Position numbers and translations under genes: made by a program
Part shown: in pieces, positions 1 to 8,200 of the stretch
How the letters are laid out: each line of letters starts with the position of its first letter
Numbering within the stretch: the stretch's first letter is position 1
Assembly (NCBI GenBank): GCA_013001975.1
Contig: JABDKX010000212.1
Span: forward strand, 1 to 60,521
Direction: 5' to 3'
From: Saprospiraceae bacterium
GTDB taxonomy: Bacteria > Bacteroidota > Bacteroidia > Chitinophagales > Saprospiraceae
Length of the DNA stretch: 60,521 nucleotides
Notes under the pieces: generated by a model
What the model was told of the DNA's origin: nothing
Seen by the model: only the letters and a program-made list of their open reading frames with translations
The model's database searches: none

Positions 1-554
1 ATGGCTATCGCGCAGTCATCCGTTTTTTATATACTAAAGTAAAACATGAAGCACTAGAGTATAATCCAATGTTTACAAGAAATACAGACGCTGAACATTT
101 GCTCAATAGAGAATTTCATTTCCATGCTTTCAATTATCGGTACAAAAAAACACTCATCAGTTTGAGTGATCGCATGAGAAAATATTTGAAGCGAGGTATT
201 GATCCATATCAAGCATTTTTGAAAGTACAGAATCATATGATTGACCTGGCCGATGCCTTTATTGATGATGTCATCTTACATTCATTTTACAGACACTTTG
301 ACAAGTGCGAAAGCCCAACGCTTAAGAAAGGTCTAGAAAGCTTAGTCAAATTGTATGCCTTAACCGTCATAGACGATAACAAAGCTTACTATCTGGAAAA
401 AGACTACATGGACGGCACCAAAACAAAAGCCATAAATCGAGTTATCACAAAACTGTACCAAAATATCAAACCAAATATTCACGCTTTTACAGAAGCATTT
501 GGAATTCCTGAAGAGTTATTGTTGGCACCAATTGCAAAAACTAAATTTTCATAA
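1..554 (+). CDS. Acyl-CoA oxidase/dehydrogenase family protein, C-terminal part (5' end outside window)
   Basis: The reading frame is open to the left edge (first full codon at base 3), so the Met at base 69 is internal and the gene is truncated by the window. About 183 residues are visible. They are helical and end in AFGIPEELLLAPI, which matches the end of the acyl-CoA oxidase C-terminal domain as I know it. The family introduces the trans-2 double bond into acyl-CoA at the first step of fatty acid beta-oxidation using FAD. The FAD-binding and catalytic parts lie outside the window, so oxidase and dehydrogenase activity cannot be separated here. The stop at 552-554 is followed by two small hairpins that may end the transcript. 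Confidence 0.75.
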   Translation, partial: GYRAVIRFLYTKVKHEALEYNPMFTRNTDAEHLLNREFHFHAFNYRYKKTLISLSDRMRKYLKRGIDPYQAFLKVQNHMIDLADAFIDDVILHSFYRHFDKCESPTLKKGLESLVKLYALTVIDDNKAYYLEKDYMDGTKTKAINRVITKLYQNIKPNIHAFTEAFGIPEELLLAPIAKTKFS

Positions 555-564
555 TGCCAACCTA

Positions 565-625
565 TTCCTCAAAAGAGGAAAATAAAGGCTAAAACATTGT
601 TATTCGAGGTTTATAACCTCGAATA
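565..625 (+). terminator. Two consecutive hairpins after the acyl-CoA oxidase gene
   Basis: TTCCTC (565-570) pairs with GAGGAA (575-580) over an AAAA loop. Then TATTCGAGGTT (601-611) pairs perfectly with AACCTCGAATA (615-625) over a 3-base loop. Neither is followed by a run of T on the plus strand, so an intrinsic terminator is only a guess; RNA processing or a protein-binding palindrome are alternatives. Confidence 0.35.
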
Positions 626-642
626 CAAAAAATGGATCTTTA

Positions 643-747
643 ATGCGAAGAAATTGGACACAAGAGCTAGAAGAATTCAAAAAACAGCGAATTGGCCAGT
701 ACAGAATAAGCGTATGTTTTGATTCAAGTAATCTCATTGATCTCTGA
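643..747 (+). other. Short ORF of 34 codons, doubtful
   Basis: An ATG at 643 opens a 34-codon frame rich in charged residues (starts MRRNWTQELEEFKK) that ends just before the convergent T9SS pseudogene. I do not recognise it and see no ribosome binding site. It may be a gene remnant or chance. The rest of the spacer (555-764) holds only the two hairpins. Confidence 0.12.
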
Positions 748-764
748 AGCTTCAGCAAAGGAGA

Positions 765-2249
765 TTAATATTTCATAAACTTTCCTCCATAAACAATCTC
801 ATTCACCTTAGCTGAATAAAAATAAACACCCTTATCCAGAAATGAGATATCAATCTTTTCTCCTGAAAACAATTCATCAGATTTTACAAGCTGTCCATGA
901 ATATTACAGATCTCTACTTGAATTTGTGCTGAAGCATTAGGCAATGTCAAAGTTATAAAATCAGAAGTAGGGTTAGGAAATAATTTCATTTCGCCATCTA
1001 TCTCAATCTCAGTAGAACTTGTTTCTAGTGGGGAATAATAGAAAACAGCTTTATAGTCAAGAATCTGAGTACTGTTTCCTCCACCTGAATAATGCGTTAC
1101 TTCTTTTTGCACATATTTTTCATCATGAATATTAAATGTTGGGGTCGTTTTGTTTAATGGCTGAAATATTAATACCCTATCACTTGGCATATTCTGGAAG
1201 TGACTATAATTTGATTCGTAATATAATCTATTTTCAAAAGAATTAGGTACCGAGTCTAAAGTTAAAGATTGAGCTAAGCTTCCATAATTATAGTAAAAAT
1301 TTAACGTTATATCCGCATCTTTCCATGTGTTGCTCTCTTCATCAAATCTGGTAAAATGTAAATCTTTTATTAATTGACCTTCTTCATTATATGTATAGAA
1401 GTGTTCGTCTCTAATTGTCATTATTTGATCAGGTCCAACAGTATAGTATTGTTTTTCATTTGTTAATTGGTTCAACTCGTTGTATTGAAAATAAGTGCTG
1501 TCATCCAATTCCCAACCATCATTTAAATCATATGAGAAACTTATTATTTCTTCCAGATTATTCAGTGAATTATAGTTATACTCAACTTCCCGCCTGTGCA
1601 AAAGTGAATCTTGGTCCGCATTCCAGATATATACGGATACAGATGTTAATAAATTATCTTCGTTATAATTATAGGCGTTATAACTTTGAAGTCTACCTGC
1701 TTGTATAGCGGACAAATCTTGAAATTCACGTTTAGTAACTAAGCCTACTTCGTTATATGAATAACTATTAACAACATAAGCATTAGACTCATCCCAGGAG
1801 TCGTAAGTGCCATCCCATATACTAATAAAACTTCTTTCGACTAGATGTTCTTTATTGAACTCAAAATGAGAGAAATTCCATGGCCCCCAGAAAGCATCTT
1901 CGAATTCTTTTGAATGGTTTGCTGAAACATATGAAGTTGGTCCAAAAAAATATTCACTTTTATACCTTTCAAATGGCATATACGTTTCATTTAACTCCCA
2001 AGTAACAACACTATCTATCTTAAATTCGAAGCCTGATCTTTTAGTTAAATTTTAGCTTGTATTTCTTTGATTGAAATCTCTAATATGTTGATGATATTCT
2101 CGAGCATTCAAGGAATCAAATGTCATTTCATGATTTAAAACTAGAGCTTGTAATTTGTTTATGTTAGAAGGATTATTATTCTGCGCTTGGACAGTTATAT
2201 ATAAAGTCATTATTAACAGTGATAATAAAACATTATACATTTTAGTCAT
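765..2249 (-). pseudogene. T9SS type A secreted protein gene interrupted by one in-frame TAA
   Basis: Two minus-strand open stretches, 2249-2055 (65 codons) and 1979-765 (404 codons), lie in the same frame. They are joined by 24 sense codons after a single TAA at 2052-2054. The first part begins with a signal peptide (MTKMYNVLLSLLIMTLYITVQAQ). The second has imperfect repeats of about 40 residues around Y-x-YN motifs, resembling RHS/YD-type repeats. It ends with a type A sorting domain (LFPNPTSDFITL ... GVYFYSAKV ... GGKFMKY). Neither part makes sense alone: the signal peptide has no cargo and the cargo has no signal peptide. One base change would restore a protein of about 494 residues. A pseudogene, a sequencing or assembly error, or stop readthrough are all possible; a pseudogene is simplest. 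Cargo function is unknown. Confidence 0.75.
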
Positions 2250-2337
2250 TTGTTAAAATTTTACGTTTTTCTATAATTTATAAGAAAGTTATTAACTTAA
2301 TGTTGGTTTAACAAACTTCTTTTAAATTAATCATATC

Positions 2338-2418
2338 ATGCAAAGGACAATTTTATCAATATTCGTATGCGTTTTTTCGTTTATTTCTTTAACTGCTCAA
2401 ATCTGTGGCGAATGTTGA
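2338..2418 (+). pseudogene. Orphan signal peptide mini-ORF (26 codons)
   Basis: ATG at 2338 encodes a nearly perfect Bacteroidota signal peptide (MQRTILSIFVCVFSFISLTAQ) and then ICGEC before a TGA at 2416. After the stop the frame runs only eight more codons. It is probably the 5' remnant of a lost secreted-protein gene; a genuine secreted cysteine-containing micropeptide is possible but unsupported. The ATG lies about 90 bases from the start of the divergent split T9SS gene. Confidence 0.3.
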
Positions 2419-2484
2419 CATGAAAAGCTAAAAAGGATGATATAAATATAAATCTTTATATTTTGCATTTCCTTAATACAGAAA

Positions 2485-3975
2485 ATGAAGAAAACGATTT
2501 TCCTGATATATTTTCTATGCTTTGTTATCACTTCTAACCAAGCTCAAACCGAGATCATTCCAATAATTGAATCTAACCTCGTAAGTGTCACATTTGAATT
2601 TGACCCCTCCCCAAACCTATCAATAAAAGACTGGCTTTCACTTACTCTAAAAAATGAGTCAGATAAAAAGCTAACAATTAAAACTTTCAATTACAGCATC
2701 AACACATTTGATGAATCATCTCCTAATGAAGAAATAACCATAAGAGAAGGTGCATTGGGACGTTCAAAAAAATTGAACCTACTTTCTCAATTTCATAATG
2801 TCACACAACCTAAAGAAATCCATAAAACATTTTCATTAAACCCAGGCGAATCAATTCGATCTTGGAAATACATTTCAAATACAGCATCTGCCACATTAGA
2901 ACAATTAATAAGTGACAAAAAAGAAGAGTGCGCACTTATGCAAGTGAAAATTGAAATGAGTGATGATGGAAAGTTTTTTGAAGAATACGAAGGCGAAGAA
3001 GTATTTTGCTTTGAATGGTCCAACAGTAAAAATGTCAAAACCAAACTATTAAAATCTCATCTGGAAGAAAAGATATTGGACATTACTCAAAGAAGAATAA
3101 ATTCAGCCATTATAAACACACTATCCTTAAATGAAGATGTAGCAAAAAAGATCGATTCAGATCTGATTATCAAAGGAATCATAAATCGGGCTTATACCGA
3201 AAATCATGCTGAAAGATTAGCGCTTTTAAAAATTTTAAATACAAGAAAAGAACAAAGTGCTTCTCTTTTAATCGATCATTATAAAGCATGTATGTATGAT
3301 CCTAAATGTAACTGGGAAAGAGATTTGGAATACTATTGGAACAATGAACTTTTCGATACTTTAGTGGCTAATAAGTTATTTATTAATAAGAAATTAAAAA
3401 TTCTAGAACTTCATGCACCAGCTTGGGAAACGATAGAAACTAAAGAAAAACTTTTAACCCTAATTTTAAATCACACACAATTTGATTTTAATCAAGAACC
3501 CAATCAAGATAATTTTTTAAAATGGTACAAAGATGTCAAATTGCTTTCTTCATCGAGACATCCAAGCGTAATTGATTATTTGATCAAGTTGTTGGATAAT
3601 GAAACGTATTTAAAAATAGAAGATTGGTCAGGACAACGCAATAAAAAAATCACGACCAAAAAAGATTTAATTAAAAAAATTAATATCAGAGTTTGTGATG
3701 TGGCTTTCGTTGGATTACTCAGAGCATTCAACCAAGTCAAAGTTGAAAAAGAATTTAATGGTTTTAAGCTTAGTCAGAAATTATTCATCGACAATAAATG
3801 GCGTGGCGTGAATCTGGTTAATCCAGATGGTCTAAGGTTAAAAAATGCCTACACATTGCTTTCTATAAATTTAAATATGGCGGAAAAGTACTACTACCTA
3901 GGAGAATTAAATACACGCTTATTAAAAAAATTAATAAGAGAATATAAGAGCAATAAAAAAGAACAGATTGATTAA
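2485..3975 (+). CDS. Secreted protein of unknown function (496 aa)
   Basis: The protein starts with a clear signal peptidase I signal sequence ending in TSNQAQ near residue 21, with no lipobox, so export to the periplasm or beyond is expected. The first 180 residues look beta-rich (alternating hydrophobic positions, N and E turns). The remainder is strongly helical and lysine-rich, and residues about 205-470 could form HEAT-like helical repeats. There is no T9SS sorting domain: the end is a charged tail (EYKSNKKEQID). I recognise no catalytic motif. It stands alone, with the split T9SS gene upstream and a repeat-containing spacer downstream. The frame is intact and codon use resembles its neighbours, so I take it as a real gene. 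Confidence 0.7.
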   Translation: MKKTIFLIYFLCFVITSNQAQTEIIPIIESNLVSVTFEFDPSPNLSIKDWLSLTLKNESDKKLTIKTFNYSINTFDESSPNEEITIREGALGRSKKLNLLSQFHNVTQPKEIHKTFSLNPGESIRSWKYISNTASATLEQLISDKKEECALMQVKIEMSDDGKFFEEYEGEEVFCFEWSNSKNVKTKLLKSHLEEKILDITQRRINSAIINTLSLNEDVAKKIDSDLIIKGIINRAYTENHAERLALLKILNTRKEQSASLLIDHYKACMYDPKCNWERDLEYYWNNELFDTLVANKLFINKKLKILELHAPAWETIETKEKLLTLILNHTQFDFNQEPNQDNFLKWYKDVKLLSSSRHPSVIDYLIKLLDNETYLKIEDWSGQRNKKITTKKDLIKKINIRVCDVAFVGLLRAFNQVKVEKEFNGFKLSQKLFIDNKWRGVNLVNPDGLRLKNAYTLLSINLNMAEKYYYLGELNTRLLKKLIREYKSNKKEQID

Positions 3976-4151
3976 ACAAACATCCTTTTTATTCTCATAA
4001 TCCAAAGCATGTTAGATATTCACCTTTTCATTTTTTCTATCATCAGTCAAAGTCCTTGGCAGAGTCATGAATAAGAAAAGGTTAGAGGAAAATCTAAATT
4101 CCAAAATATGACTAGTGTCTATATTTTGAAGTCACAAAAGAAGTTGAGCCT

Positions 4152-4204
4152 GTCAAATTTGAGTGGGTGGCGGGAGCGGCACAGAGCGCGGTCATAAATT
4201 TGAC
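4152..4204. repeat. GC-rich element bounded by GTCAAATTT inverted repeats
   Basis: GTCAAATTT at 4152-4160 is mirrored by AAATTTGAC at 4196-4204. The core between them (GTGGGTGGCGGGAGCGGC and on) is strikingly GC-rich against the AT-rich surroundings. No ORF passes through it. It looks like a copy of a small dispersed palindromic element, but only one copy is in this window, so repetition is unproven. Confidence 0.4.
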
Positions 4205-4214
4205 TTGTCTTTTG

Positions 4215-4241
4215 ATTACTTTTTGACTAAGAAAAAGTAAT
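4215..4241. repeat. Perfect 10-bp inverted repeat next to the GC-rich element
   Basis: ATTACTTTTT (4215-4224) and AAAAAGTAAT (4232-4241) form a perfect stem over a 7-base loop, 10 bases from the GC-rich element and about 30 bases past the aroK stop on the minus strand. It could be the end of the same repeat unit. As a terminator for aroK it would be AT-only and weak. Confidence 0.4.
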
Positions 4242-4270
4242 AAATTAAAAAAATAAAATACGATACAAAA

Positions 4271-4780
4271 TTATTTTAAAAAAGCAATGATATCATTAAC
4301 CTGCTCTGATATGGATTGTCCACCATCAATAATATATTTGGATTGAAAATAATACGGCTCTCTTATTTGAAGGTGATCGCTCACAAATTTTCTTAATTCT
4401 GCTGCGCCACTCATATTGGCTATCAGCGGTCGGCTGTCCTTTTCTGCAGTAAGTCTTTCAACCAATGTGTCTTTCTTCACATAAATATAGAATGAGGTTC
4501 CAAGGTCATTGATGCGTTCCATATTATAGCCATGGCAAGCCATACCGCCGCCAGTAGAAACAACCACATCGTTTTTATGCTTTAATTGAATTAAAACAAC
4601 TTCTTCTAATTGTCTGAAATAGGCTTCGCCCTTATTAGCAAATATGCTGGAAATAGAGGTGCCTTCCTGCTGTTCAATGTATGCATCGGTGTCAAAATAT
4701 GCTAGAGAGAGTGCTTCTGCCAGAGATTTGGCGACCGTAGATTTACCGCTGCCCATATAGCCTGTTAAGAATATCCGCAT
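4271..4780 (-). CDS. aroK: Shikimate kinase
   Basis: Phosphorylates shikimate at the 3-hydroxyl with ATP, the fifth step of the chorismate pathway, in the cytoplasm. At 169 residues it is the usual length for the family. Visible motifs in order: Walker A GYMGSGKST at residues 7-15, the shikimate/Mg site FDTDAYIE with D30 and D32, the arginine-containing YFRQLE, the substrate loop STGGG near residue 78, the lid motif SRPLI and the adenine-site REPYY. The start ATG at 4780 leaves only three residues before the first beta strand. It is divergent from yajC across a 120-base spacer carrying a TAnnTTTG box for each direction. No other aromatic pathway gene is adjacent. Confidence 0.95.
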   Translation of the reverse strand: MRIFLTGYMGSGKSTVAKSLAEALSLAYFDTDAYIEQQEGTSISSIFANKGEAYFRQLEEVVLIQLKHKNDVVVSTGGGMACHGYNMERINDLGTSFYIYVKKDTLVERLTAEKDSRPLIANMSGAAELRKFVSDHLQIREPYYFQSKYIIDGGQSISEQVNDIIAFLK

Positions 4781-4823
4781 TACTATGAATTGACAAATCG
4801 CAAGTTAACATTAAAATCTTATT

Positions 4824-4831
4824 CAAATTTA
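4824..4831 (-). promoter_or_regulatory. Candidate -7 box for aroK
   Basis: The minus strand reads TAAATTTG, a full match to the Bacteroidota -7 consensus TAnnTTTG, 44 bases upstream of the aroK start. No convincing TTTG -33 element was seen at the usual spacing. Confidence 0.4.
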
Positions 4832-4873
4832 CTTAAGAACAAGTGATTTTATTAGGTAATTAATAAAATGGTT

Positions 4874-4881
4874 TAAATTTG
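4874..4881 (+). promoter_or_regulatory. Candidate -7 box for yajC
   Basis: TAAATTTG matches TAnnTTTG and lies 19 bases before the yajC ATG. A partial -33 element (TTAG) lies about 18 bases upstream. The two boxes in this spacer face apart, as expected for a divergent pair. Confidence 0.5.
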
Positions 4882-4900
4882 CCATTAAAATAGAAAATCA

Positions 4901-5215
4901 ATGTTTTATTTAAAAACGAATGAGGGCTTTGGAATGCCTATGTTATTATTTTACGGAGCGATATTCCTAATCATGTACTTTTTCTTTTTAAGACCTCAAG
5001 TCAAAAAGCAAAAAGCGCAAAATAGTTTTTCAAGTGCCCTTAAAAAAGGAGATGAAGTAGTCACAGGTTCTGGTATCATCGGAAAAATAAGTAAAATTGA
5101 AGATGACATCATTCATTTAGAGATTGCTCAAAAGACTTTTATAAAAGTTCTAAAAGGAGCCATTTCAAGAGAAATGACAGAAGCCATGCGAAAGCCAGCT
5201 TCTGATAAAGCATAA
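4901..5215 (+). CDS. yajC: Preprotein translocase subunit YajC
   Basis: Small accessory membrane protein of the SecDF-YajC complex, which helps SecYEG-dependent export. The 104-residue protein has one transmembrane helix at about residues 13-31, followed directly by the family hallmark FFLRPQVKKQK and a soluble domain with GDEVVTGSGIIGKI. Length and layout are typical. The gene is monocistronic here: a strong hairpin follows the stop, and its upstream neighbour aroK is divergent. The Met at residue 12 is an alternative start, but 4901 fits the -7 box better. Confidence 0.93.
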   Translation: MFYLKTNEGFGMPMLLFYGAIFLIMYFFFLRPQVKKQKAQNSFSSALKKGDEVVTGSGIIGKISKIEDDIIHLEIAQKTFIKVLKGAISREMTEAMRKPASDKA

Positions 5216-5250
5216 AAAAAAAGTCAAGTTAAATAACTTGACTTTTTTTT
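5214..5250. terminator. Bidirectional intrinsic terminator between yajC and the giant CHU_C gene
   Basis: AAGTCAAGTT (5221-5230) pairs with AACTTGACTT (5235-5244). The stem is extended by an A-run on the left and a T-run on the right, so it gives a T tract in both directions. It sits between two convergent genes and can end both transcripts. Confidence 0.85.
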
Positions 5251-5267
5251 ATCAGCTTTTTAAATAC

Positions 5268-8200
5268 TTATTTTATTATTGAAACATTTCCAGCTTTTAT
5301 AAATTCTTGGCCATTTACACACATCACTTTTAAGCAATAAGCGAAAGCATCAGGTGCCAAAGCGGTTCCTTTATACGTTCCATCCCACCCTAAGCTTTGA
5401 TCGGTTGAAACGAAGACATCTTCGCCCCAACGATTGGTTATGATCAGTTCCATCTCTTGGATAAATTTAGATCTTACAAAAAGTATATCGTTATTAGAAT
5501 CTCCATTTGGAGAAAATGCATTTGGAATGAAAATATCAGACTCATTGCATTGTGGTGGAATGACAGGAATCGTTAATTGATCAGAAATGACAGTACAGCC
5601 AAATTCATCAACACATTCTACAAAGATAGTCAGCGTCTCTTCTGGTGAAACTTCTATCGTCGGCCCAGTTGCACCATTACTCCAAGTATAGGTACAATTA
5701 GGATCAAAAGGATTTACTGTCAATTCTATGGTTTCGCCCAAGCAAACAAATGGGTCGCCATTGACATCTATATTTAATTCAGGCACTTCAATACCAACCA
5801 TCGGATTACTGACCTCAACATCAAAATTATAAATGGAGTCTCTTCCAGAATTAAGATCAGTCAATAAAACAGAGATCGTTTTTGATGTACTGGTACTGAC
5901 AACAACTTTTGGCGTTCCTTGTCCAGATATAATGCAATCTTTTGGATCCCACAAGTAAGTAAAGTTTTCTTCAAAACAATCTTCATCTGAAAATACCAAA
6001 CACAATTCAAATTCTTCATCCGCACAAACAACGCCTAACTCAGGCCCCGTAACTTGAGCTTCATCGAAACAATCATCCAGATCATCAATTGGTAAGACAA
6101 TAACGGTATCCCTTTCTTCACATCCAAAGCCATCAACTATTTTAGCAATGATCGTTAAGGTGTCCTCTCCTGGATTAAAACCTTCTAAAGGATTTCCTGT
6201 ACCTATGTTTGTTCCATCTTCCAAACACCAACTCACATCATCATCTGATCCATTGGTTTCTGCCAAAATATCTATTGGTGTATTTACATTATAAAAAATG
6301 GTGTCTTCCAAAATATTAATGTACAATTGCGCAACCAACACGTCCAAAGATATCGGGTCCTTTGCACAGATAGCTGAAGTATCACTTAAGGTAACTACAT
6401 ACGTTCCTGGCATGTCATAAGTATGACTAATCATCGCCCCAGCCCCTGAATTGCCATCGCCAAAATCCCAAATGCCATTGCCACTTAAATTATTGGGTGC
6501 TTCATCAAAATTAATTGTAAGTGAACCACATGAGTCTGGCTCAAAAGTAAAAGGCTCCATTTCTTCATTATCTCTTACCGAGAAATTAATCGTATCAATA
6601 GAAGTACAGCCAAATTGATTTTCAGTACACAATACAAAAAAGAAATCATCCTCTGCATCTTCTCCTATTCCGATTAACGGATTGTTCGTATCCTCTCCAC
6701 TAATCAACTCACCGTCATTATCTTTCCAGAGGTAGGTTAATATTTGATCGGGATTATTATTGGTTACTTCAAAGTATGCTGTATCGCCCGGACACAAAAT
6801 ATATTGGTCATCAAAACCTATGTCGATAAGATTCAAATCTATTGTTATGCTATCCAGACCATAAACACAAGGACCAAAAGTTTCTGCTACTTGTACATAT
6901 ATTGTTCCGGTAAACAAATCGCCTCCAATAGCCATTAAGTCTGTGCCTGTGCCGATAATATTTATAAAGTCAGGATCAGTCGACCATTCGTAACTTACAC
7001 CAGTCATCGGATTCGTTATAGTCAAGTCTAATGAATCATTACAATTGGATGTTGAATTATTAATGATATCAATACCTATCTGATCAACAATGTCGTCTGA
7101 ATTTATAAAATCGTTATTGGGACCGCCATCACCTTGAGTAGTTATGACTATGCCATTGGAAAAAGTTACGATATGTACAAACGTAATATCTTCTCCTAAA
7201 GGCAACATTTTTTCAATTGGATTTCCTTCGCACACAACGCCATTTATAATCCAAACATTAGATACAATCGATAAACAAACAGGCGCCATTGTCAAGTCGG
7301 TAAATACAAATAAACCGGAATCACCAAAACATTCAACGGGCTCAATTGTATATTCCAATTCTGGATCCTCCACTGTCGGTATTATTTCATCTCGCGTCAA
7401 GGTTGTTGTTTCAGACAATGTACAGCCTGACTCAAAAGTTACTATTTGTGTGACCACAACTTCTTCGCCAGTTAAAATATATGATATGACATCTCCTGAC
7501 AAATCAGTTGTATCACTGCCATCAACCAATATCCAAGATACATCAACAGCATTGTCCGTTGTGTTTTCTAATGAAATTGACAAACTATCATTCAAACATT
7601 CAATCAGATTCCATTCATATGAAACATCATTAGACTGATAAAATTTTTCATAGTCTACAATACAACCATTTCCAAAATCCACCGTTAGGCTTACTTGATT
7701 TCCATCGGGACCTAAAATAAATTCTAAAACATTGGTTGTTGAAACCAATACTTGATCTACGAACCACATATATGTTGCAGTATCAACAGCGTTAACTTCT
7801 GTCAAATTAATCAGTACGCCATTTATATTATCACAATCTGTAGTTTCTTGGATGCTTAGCGTTGGCAAAAATGAAGCTATAAATGAATCACTCACCTCTA
7901 TAGCACATCCATTATCATAATAAACAATGAGCATTAATTCAGCAGATTCATCGTTTAAAAAAGAAATGACTATTTCTTCTGTATCGGCATGTAAAACACC
8001 ATTAACAAACCATTCGTAGCCTACAACAGATGCATTAATCATTGTGCCAGTGATACCAGGTCCAAAAATGACTTCTTGATTGAGGTTTGATTGCTCACAA
8101 TCAGATTGACCACTTGCATTATTTAATATAGCCAATGTTGGCAAAAGGACAGCACTATCAACTTTCTTGGTAATGATTGCTGAACACCCATCTTCAAAAA

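Noticed and set aside
1415-1708. Plus-strand ORF opposite the split T9SS gene
   Set aside because: It is antisense to YN-rich repeat coding sequence with the sorting domain downstream, and has no recognisable protein features.
7144-7638. Long plus-strand ORF inside the giant CHU_C gene
   Set aside because: It is antisense to an intact repeat-rich coding region, has no signal or motif, and looks like composition-driven open frame.
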